Under the pieces are notes generated by a model. The model had not been told where the DNA came from. It did not search any database and worked only from the letters and a program-made list of their open reading frames with translations. DNA of 64,000 nt from Acidobacteriota bacterium. Lineage in GTDB: Bacteria; Acidobacteriota; UBA4820; DSQY01. The position numbers and the translations under genes were made by a program. The DNA lies in the NCBI GenBank assembly GCA_021787565.1, contig JAJYLT010000006.1:52418-116417 (forward strand). The letters run 5' to 3'. Every line of letters starts with the position of its first letter. The stretch's first letter is position 1. Below, piece by piece: positions 1 through 7,676 of this stretch.

Positions 1-2
1 CG

Positions 3-1226
3 GATCGAAAGGTCTTCCGCACCCTCTTTTTCGTCGCGGACGACCTGCTGCCAGCCTACGGAAGTGGATGGAACTTCAGGGACGCGGGGCTGTGGGTCTC
101 CCACCTCCGCTTCCGTCCCCTCTCCGGAGACGACCTCGCCAAGCACCGCTTCATGCGCCCCGAGGCGGCCAACGCCGATCCCGCCGGTGTCGCGAAGCGC
201 TGGCTGAGGCAGGGAAGGCTTCTCGAACCCGACATGGCCCCCATCTTTTTCGATTCGGAGGTCTTCGCCTCCCATGCCTGGTGGGTCTACCGTCCCTACT
301 ACTACGTTCAGGCGACGACGCCGGAGGGATTGGGGTGGTTTCTGCTGGACGGCCAGTTTCGAACGCTGGCCGGCTATCCGGCCGCCGAGGAGGTGGAAAG
401 GGCCACCCGCCACGACTGGCCTGTCATGGGACCGGACGACGTCCGGCCGCCCAATATCCACGTCGTGCCCTTCCGGTGTCCCGAGTGCGGATGGGACGTG
501 AGCCCGGAGGGAGGCACGGAACACCAACTCTGCCGGAACTGCGGCCGGATGCTGCGGGCGGCGCCCGAAGGGCTCCAGGTGGTTCCCTACCGTATCATCG
601 GTCAGGGCTGGTTCGGCGGGGCGCACGGTCAGGAGGGCTGGGCCTGGCTTCCCTTTTGGCGGATCGGGGGTAGCTTCACGCTGGAGGGGAAGAGCTACTC
701 CTCACTCTCGGAGCTTCTCGATGCGGTGCTCGGAGCCGGGGTGGCCCCGGCCGGCCTCACCGAAGCCCTTTGCGCGCCCGCCTTTGACGTCTTGGCCTAC
801 CAGCAATTCGGGAGTTGGTCCCTCGCCGCGGCGTCTGGGTTGGCCGGCCCGGCGGTGCAGGCTGAGGAGGCTCTTCTCACCCAGGAGGTTGCCCTCGGCG
901 AAAAGGACCGCCTCCTTCCGCCCTCCCTGGCGCCGGCCGATTGGGCCCCCCTTGCACCGAAGCTGCTGGCCGAGCTCTTGCCAGAACAGGCCCAGGTGCG
1001 GTTCAATCCGATGATCCTGCGGCGGCTGATGGCCGCCCAGTTCACCACGGGGTCGGCCGATCTGATCTATGCTCCCTTCCCGCTGGGCGAGGCGGGAGGG
1101 CCGGTGGTGGTGGGCCCCGGAGGCGCGGTGGGATCGCCGCCGCTCTTCAGCGGGACCTTCCCTCCGGGCCTCTATCGCTCGGTGAAGCGATGGATGGCCA
1201 AGGCGCCGGCGGCTGATAATAGATGA
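3..1226 (+). CDS. 3' part of an unknown protein with a paired-cysteine ribbon
   Basis: The frame is open from the first complete codon at position 3, so the true start lies before the window; 50 codons precede the first in-window ATG at 153. The visible 407 residues carry two Cys-x2-Cys pairs (CPEC and CRNC, nt 477-542), the usual shape of a structural zinc ribbon. The rest is rich in Trp, Pro and Gly, without a visible membrane segment. I do not recognise the family and infer no function. It is followed by about 150 non-coding bases before uppP, so co-transcription with uppP is possible but unsupported. Confidence 0.75.
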   Translation, partial: DRKVFRTLFFVADDLLPAYGSGWNFRDAGLWVSHLRFRPLSGDDLAKHRFMRPEAANADPAGVAKRWLRQGRLLEPDMAPIFFDSEVFASHAWWVYRPYYYVQATTPEGLGWFLLDGQFRTLAGYPAAEEVERATRHDWPVMGPDDVRPPNIHVVPFRCPECGWDVSPEGGTEHQLCRNCGRMLRAAPEGLQVVPYRIIGQGWFGGAHGQEGWAWLPFWRIGGSFTLEGKSYSSLSELLDAVLGAGVAPAGLTEALCAPAFDVLAYQQFGSWSLAAASGLAGPAVQAEEALLTQEVALGEKDRLLPPSLAPADWAPLAPKLLAELLPEQAQVRFNPMILRRLMAAQFTTGSADLIYAPFPLGEAGGPVVVGPGGAVGSPPLFSGTFPPGLYRSVKRWMAKAPAADNR

Positions 1227-1260
1227 AGGATTAGGGATGAAGGATGAGGTGAGGGATAAG
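1220..1260. repeat. Short degenerate heptamer run behind the first gene
   Basis: Directly after the stop codon the sequence runs through about five imperfect 7-base units of the form GGATGAA / GGATTAG / GGATGAG / GTGAGGG. The same purine-rich heptamer style (GTGAGGA, GTGAAAA) occurs in the longer composite repeats near 22.7, 49.0 and 50.0 kb. It is too degenerate to show common origin with certainty. Confidence 0.4.
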
Positions 1261-1382
1261 GCGGGGCTTGGCGCTTGTTCAATCCGAGCATGGCTGGGTA
1301 GAGTAACCATGGCCGTCCAAGACAATGTCAGTTCGCATTTTTGTGGTCTATTTTCCAGAGCGAAGCGGAGGGAGAGGATCCT

Positions 1383-2180
1383 ATGAACCCGTATCTCGTC
1401 GCGGTCATCCAGGGCATCGTGGAGGGGCTCACCGAATTCATCCCCGTCTCCTCCACGGGCCACCTCATCCTCACAGGGAACCTCATCGGCTTTACGGGAG
1501 AGGCCTCGAAGGATTTCGAGATCATCATCCAGCTCGGCGCCATCCTGGCGGTGGCGTGGCTCTACCGGAAACACCTCTGGCAGATCCTTTGGCGCTGGCA
1601 CTTCACGAGGGACCAGGGCGGCCTCAACGTCTGGCACATGGCCCTCGGCATGATCCCCGCTTCGGTGGTGGGGCTGCTCAGCTTTCACGCCATCAAGACC
1701 TACCTCTTTTCGCCGGCGACCGTCCTCATCGGCCTGGTCGGCGGCGGCATCTGGATGATCCTCGTGGAGCGCTTTCCGCGCTCCGTGACCGCTCCCACCG
1801 CCGATTCCGTGACCTACCTCCAGGCGCTCGGCATCGGCTGCTTCCAGTGCCTCGCCCTCTGGCCGGGCTTCTCGCGTTCGGGTGCCACCATCGCGGGGGC
1901 GCTCCTTCTGGGTCTCGGGCTACGGGCCGCGGCCGACTTTTCCTTCATGCTCGCCGTGCCCGTCATGGTGGCCGCCACGGGTCTCGACCTCGTCAAGAGC
2001 GCCTCGCACCTGCCCGCCTCGGACGTGGGGATGTTCGCGGTGGGCTTTGTCGTCTCCTTCGTCGTGGGGTGGCTGGCCGTGGTCGGGTTCCTGCGCCTCC
2101 TGGCGCGGGTGAAGCTCACCCCCTTCGCCTACTACCGCTTCGCCGTGGCCGCCGCCTTCGGACTCTACTTCTTCCGATAG
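1383..2180 (+). CDS. uppP: Undecaprenyl-diphosphatase UppP (BacA)
   Basis: This integral membrane enzyme removes a phosphate from undecaprenyl diphosphate to recycle the lipid carrier of peptidoglycan and other envelope polymers. The 265 residues match the usual family length and carry both signature stretches: EGLTEFIPVSSTGH near the N-terminus and GFSRSGATIAGAL around residue 165, which together hold the catalytic Glu, Ser, His and Arg. The rest consists of successive hydrophobic segments. An upstream in-frame start exists at 1341, but the ATG at 1383 is preceded by GGGAGAGG at good spacing and gives the canonical N-terminus MNPYLVAVIQGIVEG. Members of this family also confer bacitracin resistance when overproduced. 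Confidence 0.96.
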   Translation: MNPYLVAVIQGIVEGLTEFIPVSSTGHLILTGNLIGFTGEASKDFEIIIQLGAILAVAWLYRKHLWQILWRWHFTRDQGGLNVWHMALGMIPASVVGLLSFHAIKTYLFSPATVLIGLVGGGIWMILVERFPRSVTAPTADSVTYLQALGIGCFQCLALWPGFSRSGATIAGALLLGLGLRAAADFSFMLAVPVMVAATGLDLVKSASHLPASDVGMFAVGFVVSFVVGWLAVVGFLRLLARVKLTPFAYYRFAVAAAFGLYFFR

Positions 2181-2213
2181 ACGCCGAGCCAGGCAACGGC
2201 CCGGGGAGGGAAG

Positions 2214-2915
2214 TTGAATACGCTCAGGCCGTCGCCGTATCAGCTCGCTCGGACCCGCCCCATTCGGCTGGCCGTGTACCGGAAGGCCCGTCTCTCCTTG
2301 CGGCGCCGAGTCCTCGATGTGGGAGCCGGCGGCGGAGAGGTCGCGGCGGAGATGGCCTCCCGCACGGGCCGGAAGGTATGGGCGCTGGACCTGGAACCAG
2401 CCGTTCACGAGGCGGCCGGAATCATCCCGGTCGCGGGCACGGCGGCGGCCCTGCCCTTCGCCGACGGTTCCTTCGACGCCGTGGCCTTCCACTTCGTCCT
2501 CCTCTGGTTGAATGATCCAGTCGCCTGTCTTGAGGAGGTTCACCGAGTGCTCGTGCCGGGCGGCGTGGCGATGGCCCTGTCCGAGCCTGATCTCACGCGC
2601 CGGGAGGATGCACCGGACACGGGCCTGGGGGCGGCGCTGCGGGCCGCCGTCCGGAACGCAGGGGGGCATCCCGACGCCGGAACCCGGCTGGCCGGATGGC
2701 TCAGAAATTCCGGATTCAGGAGCGATGTGAAGGAAACCCCGCCCGAGTGGGTGTGCCTCGAAGATCCGAGAGAGGCCCAATGGGAAATCGATTATCTCGT
2801 CTCCACGGGAACGCTCGCGGGGGCGGACGCGGCTAGTCTTCGGAAGGCCATCGATGCATGTTGGCCTCCACGCGTCAGACTCCCCGTCGCCTTCGGCTGC
2901 GGTTGGCGGCTCTAG
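2214..2915 (+). CDS. Class I SAM-dependent methyltransferase (Methyltransf_11 type)
   Basis: A 233-residue soluble protein with the class I methyltransferase pattern: motif I VLDVGAGGG near residue 36, an acidic residue ending strand 2 (VWALDLE), the motif ALPFADGSFDAV before strand 4, and the post-I region HRVLVPGGVAMAL. The acceptor cannot be told from sequence. The start is a TTG at 2214 preceded by GGGGAGGGAAG; the gene lies 33 bases behind uppP and may be co-transcribed with it. The next plus-strand gene is separated by two inverted-repeat elements. Confidence 0.85.
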   Translation: MNTLRPSPYQLARTRPIRLAVYRKARLSLRRRVLDVGAGGGEVAAEMASRTGRKVWALDLEPAVHEAAGIIPVAGTAAALPFADGSFDAVAFHFVLLWLNDPVACLEEVHRVLVPGGVAMALSEPDLTRREDAPDTGLGAALRAAVRNAGGHPDAGTRLAGWLRNSGFRSDVKETPPEWVCLEDPREAQWEIDYLVSTGTLAGADAASLRKAIDACWPPRVRLPVAFGCGWRL

Positions 2916-2919
2916 CGGG

Positions 2920-3030
2920 CTTCCGGCAGACCTCGGTTCGCGACGCCTCCTCAGGCCCTCTCGCGTGCAGTCGCTGAGGAATGGGGCTCAGACGGCTTCG
3001 CGTCGGGGCGTCAGGCTGGTCTGCCGGAAG
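2920..3030. repeat. Nested inverted repeat with perfect 13-bp ends
   Basis: The ends CTTCCGGCAGACC (2920-2932) and GGTCTGCCGGAAG (3018-3030) are perfect inverted copies. Inside them GACGCC (2942-2947) pairs with GGCGTC (3007-3012), and TCCTCAG (2948-2954) with CTGAGGA (2974-2980), so the whole 111 bases can fold into one nested stem. It follows the methyltransferase stop and abuts the REP-like element. It may work as a GC-rich terminator without a T-tract or be a small MITE-like insertion. Confidence 0.6.
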
Positions 3031-3035
3031 ACCCC

Positions 3036-3177
3036 AATTCCGCGATAGCGGCTCAACGCCTGCGTAGGAGCGGCGCCTCGCCGCGAACCGGGTGACCCTG
3101 CGACCAGGATGCGGTGCCCGCGTACGGTCCGTCGCGCCGGGGGCGGCGCTCCTACGAGTGCAATTCCATCGCGGAAT
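3036..3177. repeat. REP-like inverted-repeat element, copy A
   Basis: About 140 bases bounded by ATTCCGCGAT (3037) and ATCGCGGAAT (3168-3177), with a second inverted pair inside: CGTAGGAGCGGCGCC and GGCGGCGCTCCTACG. Nearly identical copies lie at 43386-43527 (opposite orientation) and 55466-55610, and a diverged one at 12071-12182. The core GTAGGAGCG next to a G/C hairpin recalls the REP sequences mobilised by RAYT transposases in pseudomonads; that link is inference. No transposase lies within the window. Confidence 0.75.
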
Positions 3178-3195
3178 GTGGGGAAGATGTCTCCC

Positions 3196-3224
3196 TTGCC
3201 TGGGAGGGTAACCAGCGTTATATT
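3196..3224 (+). promoter_or_regulatory. Putative sigma70 promoter of arsR1-acr3
   Basis: TTGCCT (3196-3201) and TATATT (3219-3224) are spaced by 17 bases and stand 27 bases before the arsR1 ATG. An 8-bp palindrome TATCGATA (3231-3238) just downstream could be part of an ArsR operator. A strong Shine-Dalgarno AGGAGG (3241-3246) follows. Confidence 0.55.
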
Positions 3225-3250
3225 GCCATCTATCGATATGAGGAGGAATC

Positions 3251-3661
3251 ATGTACAGGGAGTTGGAAACCATCCTGAAGGCGGCGGGGGACCGGAACAG
3301 GCTTCGGATCCTGCACATGCTGGCCGATGGCCCGCTCTGCGTCTGCCAGATCGTGGCGGTCCTGGACCTGGCCCAGCCCACTATCAGCAAGCACCTGGCG
3401 GTACTGAAGACCGCCGGCCTCATCGAAGACGAGAAGAGGGGCAAGTGGGTCTTCTACGACCTCGCTGGGAGGATCAAGAAGAATTCCGCGCGAAGGCGCC
3501 TGCTCAGGCTCGTCGAGAAGGCCCTGGCCGGGGATTCCGAGGCCGGAAAGGACCTCAAGCAGGCCGGGCGGGAGAAGGCGAGGGCTCTGGCGGCAGGATG
3601 CTCCGATGAATCCAGTCCACGTAGCAAGGTGGGCGTCGTCTCGGCTGGAGGCCGGCCATGA
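3251..3661 (+). CDS. arsR: ArsR-family repressor with a CVC metalloid site (arsR1)
   Basis: A 136-residue winged-helix protein of the ArsR/SmtB family. The recognition helix region holds [20 protein letters not shown]; the C-V-C pair at residues 31 and 33 matches the As(III)/Sb(III) site of classical ArsR repressors (ELCVCDL), and [17 protein letters not shown] is the DNA-reading helix. Binding of arsenite there releases the operator in known family members. The stop codon overlaps the acr3 start (ATGA), so the two genes form one translationally coupled operon. The tail beyond residue 85 (Lys/Arg/Ala-rich) is longer than in typical ArsR and unassigned. Confidence 0.93.
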   Translation: MYRELETILKAAGDRNRLRILHMLADGPLCVCQIVAVLDLAQPTISKHLAVLKTAGLIEDEKRGKWVFYDLAGRIKKNSARRRLLRLVEKALAGDSEAGKDLKQAGREKARALAAGCSDESSPRSKVGVVSAGGRP

Positions 3662-4716
3662 AAGAGCGCGTTTCCCAGCGGCTCTCCTTCCTGGACCGCT
3701 ATCTGACGCTGTGGATCTTCGCGGCGATGGGTGCGGGAGTCGCCGCGGGATACCTCGTACCCGGCGTGGAGGAGTTCATCGATCGGTTCCAAGTGGGCGC
3801 GACCAGTCTTCCCATCGCCATCGGCCTGATTCTGATGATGTATCCGCCCCTCGCCAAGGTGAGGTACGAGGAGTTGGGGGACGTGTTTCGGAACTCGAAG
3901 GTGCTGGCGCTCTCGCTGGTGCAGAACTGGGTGGTGGGACCAATGCTGATGTTTGCCCTGGCCGTCGTATTCCTGCGCGGCTATCCGGAGTACATGGTGG
4001 GGCTCATCATGATCGGCCTGGCGCGCTGCATCGCCATGGTCATCGTGTGGAACGAGTTGGCCCAGGGCGACACGGAGTACTGCGCGGGGCTCGTGGCCTT
4101 CAACAGCGTCTTCCAGGTCCTGTTCTATAGCCTGTATGCGTGGATCTTCATCACGGTCCTCCCGCCGCTGGTGGGCCTCAAGGGTCTGGCCGTGCACGTG
4201 AGCATGGGGCAGATCGCCGAGAGCGTCTTCGTCTACCTCGGCATTCCCTTCCTGGCGGGGATGATCACCCGTTTCGTCCTCGTGAAGGCCAAGGGCAAGA
4301 CCTGGTACCACGAGCGTTTCATTCCGAAGATCAGCCCCATCACGCTCGTGGCGCTTCTCTTCACGATCGTCGTGATGTTCAGCCTCAAGGGCAAGCTGAT
4401 CGTGCAGATTCCATTGGACGTGGTACGCATCGCCATCCCGCTCCTGATCTATTTCGTGGTCATGTTCCTCGTGAGCTTCTGGATGGGCAGGAAGGCCGGA
4501 GCGACCTATTCGCAGACGGCGACCCTTTCGTTTACGGCCGCGAGCAACAACTTCGAGCTGGCCATCGCCGTGGCCGTCGCGGTCTTCGGCATCAATTCCG
4601 GCGAGGCCTTCGCCGCCGTCATCGGGCCGCTGGTCGAGGTGCCCGTGCTGATCGGCTTGGTCAACGTATCGCTCGCACTGAGGCGGCGCTGGTTTCCTTT
4701 CGAGGCCACTGCCTGA
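3658..4716 (+). CDS. acr3: Arsenite efflux permease Acr3
   Basis: A 352-residue membrane protein of the Acr3 (BART superfamily) class that extrudes As(III), driven by the membrane potential or proton gradient. About ten hydrophobic segments can be traced. The conserved essential cysteine lies in [13 protein letters not shown] (Cys124) and the conserved glutamate in [15 protein letters not shown] (Glu300); both are hallmark residues of the family. It is coupled to arsR1 by a 4-base overlap. Expression is expected to rise when ArsR1 binds arsenite. Confidence 0.96.
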   Translation: MKERVSQRLSFLDRYLTLWIFAAMGAGVAAGYLVPGVEEFIDRFQVGATSLPIAIGLILMMYPPLAKVRYEELGDVFRNSKVLALSLVQNWVVGPMLMFALAVVFLRGYPEYMVGLIMIGLARCIAMVIVWNELAQGDTEYCAGLVAFNSVFQVLFYSLYAWIFITVLPPLVGLKGLAVHVSMGQIAESVFVYLGIPFLAGMITRFVLVKAKGKTWYHERFIPKISPITLVALLFTIVVMFSLKGKLIVQIPLDVVRIAIPLLIYFVVMFLVSFWMGRKAGATYSQTATLSFTAASNNFELAIAVAVAVFGINSGEAFAAVIGPLVEVPVLIGLVNVSLALRRRWFPFEATA

Positions 4717-4717
4717 T

Positions 4718-4751
4718 TATACAGAGCGGCATCAGTGAATGCGCATGTGGG
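4718..4751. repeat. 34-base motif shared with 34564-34597
   Basis: Directly after the acr3 stop, the stretch starting TATACAGAGCGGCATCAG matches 34564-34597 (starting TATACGGAGCGGCACGAG) at about 29 of 34 positions, including GTGAATGCGCATG. The second copy lies just upstream of the sigma54 promoter of the respiratory operon. Function unknown; it may be a dispersed repeat or a shared binding site. Confidence 0.5.
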
Positions 4752-4766
4752 TGAAGGTGGTTCACC

Positions 4767-5185
4767 ATGTCCACGAACGAAAAGAAAGCCCTGCTCTTCT
4801 GCTCGTGCAGCGGCGCCTGCCCGAGGATGGAAAAGATCGACTTTTGGGCTCTCTCCGAAAGGATCCGCCTGGAGCTCGGGGACAAGGTCGAGTTCACGGC
4901 GTTGCACCCAGGCTTTGCGAGGAGGACGGCGAGCGGCTCATGAAGCAGATCTTCAATCCCAGCCTGAAGTTCATCACCCCCGCCTGCGCGGAGAAGGGCC
5001 AGCAGAAGCTGCTCAAGGACGGCTTTGCGATGGCTGGCGCTCCCATGGACGAGGAGCACTGGGTGCCCGTCAGCATGGCCCAGGAAGACATCAACGCGGT
5101 CTTCGAGAAGGTGAAGGCCGCCCTGGAGAAGCAGGAGGCATCTTCATGGCTGGCCGGCCCTACCTGGGCATTCCGCGGGAGATGA
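4767..5185 (+). pseudogene. Frameshifted small cysteine-rich redox protein
   Basis: The frame starting at ATG 4767 reads MSTNEKKALLFCSCSGACPR up to TALHPGFARR and then stops early. From about nt 4908 the next frame continues the same protein (LCEEDGERLMKQIFNPSLKF, then ITPACAEKGQQKLL) to the stop at 5185. Similar proteins beside ferredoxins read TxLHPQLCxxDGE across the junction, so one base appears to be missing near 4908-4912. The C-S-C-S-G-A-C N-terminus suggests an Fe-S or metal-binding role, but I cannot name the family. It could be a real mutation or an assembly error; the following gene is damaged too, which favours decay. Confidence 0.65.
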
Positions 5186-5716
5186 TCCAGCGGAGGCCCT
5201 AGATGGATCCCGAGAAGTGCATCGGCTGCGGGGAGTGCTTGAACAACTGCCCCAACGGTGTTTTTGTCCTGCATGAGGACGAAATGAAAGCCGAAGTGGC
5301 GGTTCCCGACAATTGCGTGGTCCTCTGCGACAAGTGCGCAGGCTTCTGTGCCACCGACGCCATCACCTTCCCAGACAAAGAAGGTTTTTTCAACCCTGAA
5401 AGACCGTTATGGGATTCTTCCCGTGAACCCCAAGAGGACCGAGATCGAAGGGACGCCCTGCTACCCCTCCTACGCCGCCCTGCCAGAGAAACCGGACGCC
5501 GCGATCCTTGCCCTGGCCCCGGCCGTGACCGAGGCCGTCGTGCCGGGGCTCATCGAAGCGGGTGCGCCCCTCCTCTGGCTTCCCCCGGAGTGCTTCACAG
5601 ACCAGGCCGTGGAAATTTGCAAAAGCGCCGAAGTTCCGGTGATCCACGACGTCTGCCCCGTGGCCGCCCTGGCGACCCTGGACCGGGTCTACGGAGAGCG
5701 TCCAAGCGGAACGTGA
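5146..5716 (+). pseudogene. Ferredoxin and CoA-binding domain remnants, interrupted by a stop and a frameshift
   Basis: The ATG at 5146 starts MAGRPYLGIPREMI, which in related ferredoxins runs directly into the cluster motif, but here a TAG (5200-5202) intervenes before MDPEKCIGCGECLNNCP (5203 on). A restart at 5203 is possible because GGAGG lies 8 bases upstream. The ferredoxin has a second Cys set (CVVLCDKCAGFC). At the T6 run near 5384 the frame must shift to reach ILPVNPKRTEIEGTPCYPSY (to 5716), the C-terminal half of a CoA_binding_2 domain whose glycine-rich N-terminal half is missing. This looks like a deletion that fused two neighbouring genes. Confidence 0.65.
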
Positions 5717-5735
5717 AGAAGGAGGGGGCTTCACC

Positions 5736-5966
5736 ATGCCCGTGTACGAGTACCGCTGCAAACAGTGCGGGGCACGCTTCGAGCGGCGGGCCTCCGTGCA
5801 CGAGCATGAAGAGACGAAGGAGCCACCCTGCCCCCAGTGCGGCTCCGGCCAGACCGAGCGCGTGTGGTCGCGGGTGGCGGTGCTCGCGGGCGGACGGCAG
5901 CCGTCCTCGACGCAAGGCGGAGGATGCGGCCCCGCGTGCGGCCCCGGGTGCGGCAACCTAGCCTGA
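5736..5966 (+). CDS. FmdB-family zinc ribbon protein
   Basis: A 76-residue protein with the FmdB regulatory-protein signature: MPVYEYRCKQCGARFER at the N-terminus and PPCPQCGS about 25 residues later, forming a Cys4 zinc ribbon. The tail is Gly/Cys-rich (GGGCGPACGPGCGN), which could bind additional metal. The family is named after a gene next to formamidase and has no proven common biochemical role. AAGGAGGGGG precedes the ATG. It may have belonged to the damaged upstream unit. Confidence 0.85.
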   Translation: MPVYEYRCKQCGARFERRASVHEHEETKEPPCPQCGSGQTERVWSRVAVLAGGRQPSSTQGGGCGPACGPGCGNLA

Positions 5967-6073
5967 AGCCGTGGCCGTGCTTGCCGCTGTCCTTGGCCGG
6001 CAGGCCCTCTCCCGCGGCGCGCCTCTGTAGCGGGACGGGGCAAGGCCATTCGTCTCAGAATCGCACCACCCCC

Positions 6074-6117
6074 TTGACACGCTATCTTCTGCGGCATATA
6101 CTTCAATATATTTTGAA
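6074..6117 (+). promoter_or_regulatory. Promoter and candidate ArsR operator of the arsR2 operon
   Basis: TTGACA (6074-6079) and TATACT (6097-6102) with a 17-base spacer form the best sigma70 promoter in the window, in a local AT-rich island. An inverted repeat TTCAA-N6-TTGAA (6102-6117) overlaps the -10 end and the expected start of transcription, a position from which an ArsR dimer would block RNA polymerase. The assignment to the ArsR encoded 400 bases downstream is inference. Confidence 0.7.
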
Positions 6118-6144
6118 CTATTACCCCTTCACGGGAGACCGGTT

Positions 6145-6513
6145 ATGGCGGAAATCTTCAGAAAAGAAAACACAAAGGCCTACCTGGCCGTGCTCGCCGC
6201 CTACGTTCTCGCCGTAGCGCTGGAATGGACCTTCGCCCCAGGCCTGTTCGCGGGAGCGCCGCCGGAGGACCGGCGGGGAGGGGTCCTGCTCCTCTTCGCG
6301 GGGGCGTCCACCCTGGCCGGCATGGCCATCCTGTTCGTAGCGTCCCTGCTCAACCTGAGAAAGATGAAGACGGGATTCCGGCAGATCGCGGAGGGGAACC
6401 CCTCCCCGGTCATCCCTCCCGTGTGGTGCCTCGTCCTGACGGAGGCCCGCCGCAGCGCGCTGCAACTCGCCGCGAGGCTGAATCCGCCAGCCGCAGCGGA
6501 GGGGAAGCCATGA
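6145..6513 (+). CDS. Small two-segment membrane protein, first gene of the arsR2 operon
   Basis: A 122-residue protein with two hydrophobic stretches (about residues 12-32 and 45-66) followed by a basic soluble tail. I do not recognise the family. It is the first gene after the strong promoter at 6074, preceded by GGGAGACC, and its stop overlaps the arsR2 start as ATGA, so it is co-expressed with the arsenic genes. A membrane anchor or accessory role in metalloid handling is only a guess from position. Confidence 0.7.
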   Translation: MAEIFRKENTKAYLAVLAAYVLAVALEWTFAPGLFAGAPPEDRRGGVLLLFAGASTLAGMAILFVASLLNLRKMKTGFRQIAEGNPSPVIPPVWCLVLTEARRSALQLAARLNPPAAAEGKP

Positions 6514-6941
6514 CAGCTCCCTCCCGCCGAGCATCGAGGGCCCTTCGGGCGCAGGACCTCCCCAGCCTGGCCGCCCCCCTGCGCCTGCTGGCCGCCCCGA
6601 CGCGGCTGCGCATCCTCGAATGCCTGATGGACGGCCTCCAGTGCAACTGCAACATCAAGGAGAGCCTCGGCCTTCCGATGAATCTCATCTCCCACCACCT
6701 CAAGCTCCTGAAGGAGGCCGGGCTCGTGCGAGCCGAGCGGGATCCTTCGGACGCAAGGTGGATCTACTACGAAATCGACCCTGAAGCGCTGGCCTCGATC
6801 CGGGAGGCCCTCTTTGCGGCTCTCGATCCGGGGCGCCTCCATCGCCGCGTGGACCGCTGCGGCCCTCCGGGCTGTTGCCCGTCGCCGGCTTCTCCCCGCC
6901 CCCAAACAGAACCCCGTTCATCCAATAGGAGAACCTCATGA
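6510..6941 (+). CDS. arsR: ArsR-family repressor with a CNC site (arsR2)
   Basis: A 143-residue ArsR/SmtB-type winged-helix protein. The helix region reads LQCNCNIKESLGLPMNLISHHLK, so the usual C-V-C pair is C-N-C here, and the C-terminus adds a second cysteine cluster (RCGPPGCC). As(III) sites made from cysteines outside the classical motif are known in several ArsR subgroups, so a three-cysteine site is plausible. The ATG at 6510 follows GGAGGGGAAGCC and overlaps the previous stop; the gene's own stop overlaps arsD. It probably represses the operon 6145-11062. Confidence 0.9.
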   Translation: MTAPSRRASRALRAQDLPSLAAPLRLLAAPTRLRILECLMDGLQCNCNIKESLGLPMNLISHHLKLLKEAGLVRAERDPSDARWIYYEIDPEALASIREALFAALDPGRLHRRVDRCGPPGCCPSPASPRPQTEPRSSNRRTS

Positions 6942-7363
6942 CCGATACGTTTGTATCCTCTTCTGCCGACCCTCTTGCCGCCGGGAACCCCCGGCTCGAC
7001 ATCTACGACCCGCCCATGTGCTGTTCCACGGGCCTCTGCGGCCCCGTGCTCGACCCCGTCCTCGTGGCGGTGAACGACGCGCTCCTGACCCTCTCCAAGC
7101 AGGGCGTGGCGATCATGCGCTACAACCCAGTCCAGCAGATCAAGGAGGTCATGGCGCACACCGAGGTGGCCAGGGCGATCCACCGGCAGGGCAAGAAGGC
7201 CCTGCCGGTGGTCTTCGCCAACGGCCGCCTGCTGAAAAGCGGCGCCTATCCCACCTACGAGGAGCTCTGCGCCGCTCTCGGCCTCCATCCCCTGCCCAAG
7301 GCCCGGCCTCTGACGGTCCTGACCGCGCCGGCCCAGCGCGCCCCTTCCCCCGAAAAGGAGTAA
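6938..7363 (+). CDS. arsD: Arsenic metallochaperone ArsD
   Basis: ArsD binds As(III) through a cysteine triad and passes it to ArsA. The protein has the family core LDIYDPPMCCSTGLCGP with the vicinal Cys-Cys and third Cys equivalent to residues 12, 13 and 18 of the plasmid R773 protein, plus the thioredoxin-like strand order (RYNPVQQ, KALPVVFANGRL). At 141 residues it is about 20 longer than the reference protein, mainly at the N- and C-termini, and lacks the distal Cys pairs seen there. The start overlaps arsR2 (ATGA). Confidence 0.95.
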   Translation: MTDTFVSSSADPLAAGNPRLDIYDPPMCCSTGLCGPVLDPVLVAVNDALLTLSKQGVAIMRYNPVQQIKEVMAHTEVARAIHRQGKKALPVVFANGRLLKSGAYPTYEELCAALGLHPLPKARPLTVLTAPAQRAPSPEKE

Positions 7364-7367
7364 TGCC

Positions 7368-7655
7368 ATGGTGACCATGACCCCATCCGCCGCCGAACAA
7401 TTGAAAACCTTTGTCCAGACGTCCGGGATTGCAGGGGGCACCGTCCGCCTCTTTCTCGCGGGGGGCGGTTGCTGCGGCCCAGGCTTCGCTATCGACGTGC
7501 TTCCCATGGCCGAACCTGAGGATGTGCCCGTGGCCCAGGATGGCACGACCCTCTACGTCCAGAAAGAGGCGGCGGATCTGCTGGAAAACGTGGTGATCGA
7601 TTTCGACAACAACTTCATCCTGCGCGGCCTCCAGTCCTCCGGCTGCTGCGGCTGA
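7368..7655 (+). CDS. HesB/IscA-like protein in the ars operon
   Basis: A 95-residue protein of the HesB/IscA fold: N-terminal TPSAAEQLKTF, central strands, and the C-terminal SGCCG cysteines typical of A-type Fe-S carriers. The middle holds GGGCCGPGFAID where A-type carriers have a single cysteine, giving two vicinal Cys pairs. Its place between arsD and arsA suggests a thiol protein tied to metalloid handling or to repair of Fe-S clusters damaged by As(III); either role is inference. It lies 4 bases after arsD. Confidence 0.85.
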   Translation: MVTMTPSAAEQLKTFVQTSGIAGGTVRLFLAGGGCCGPGFAIDVLPMAEPEDVPVAQDGTTLYVQKEAADLLENVVIDFDNNFILRGLQSSGCCG

Positions 7656-7676
7656 TCTTCACCTTAGGAGAACCTC

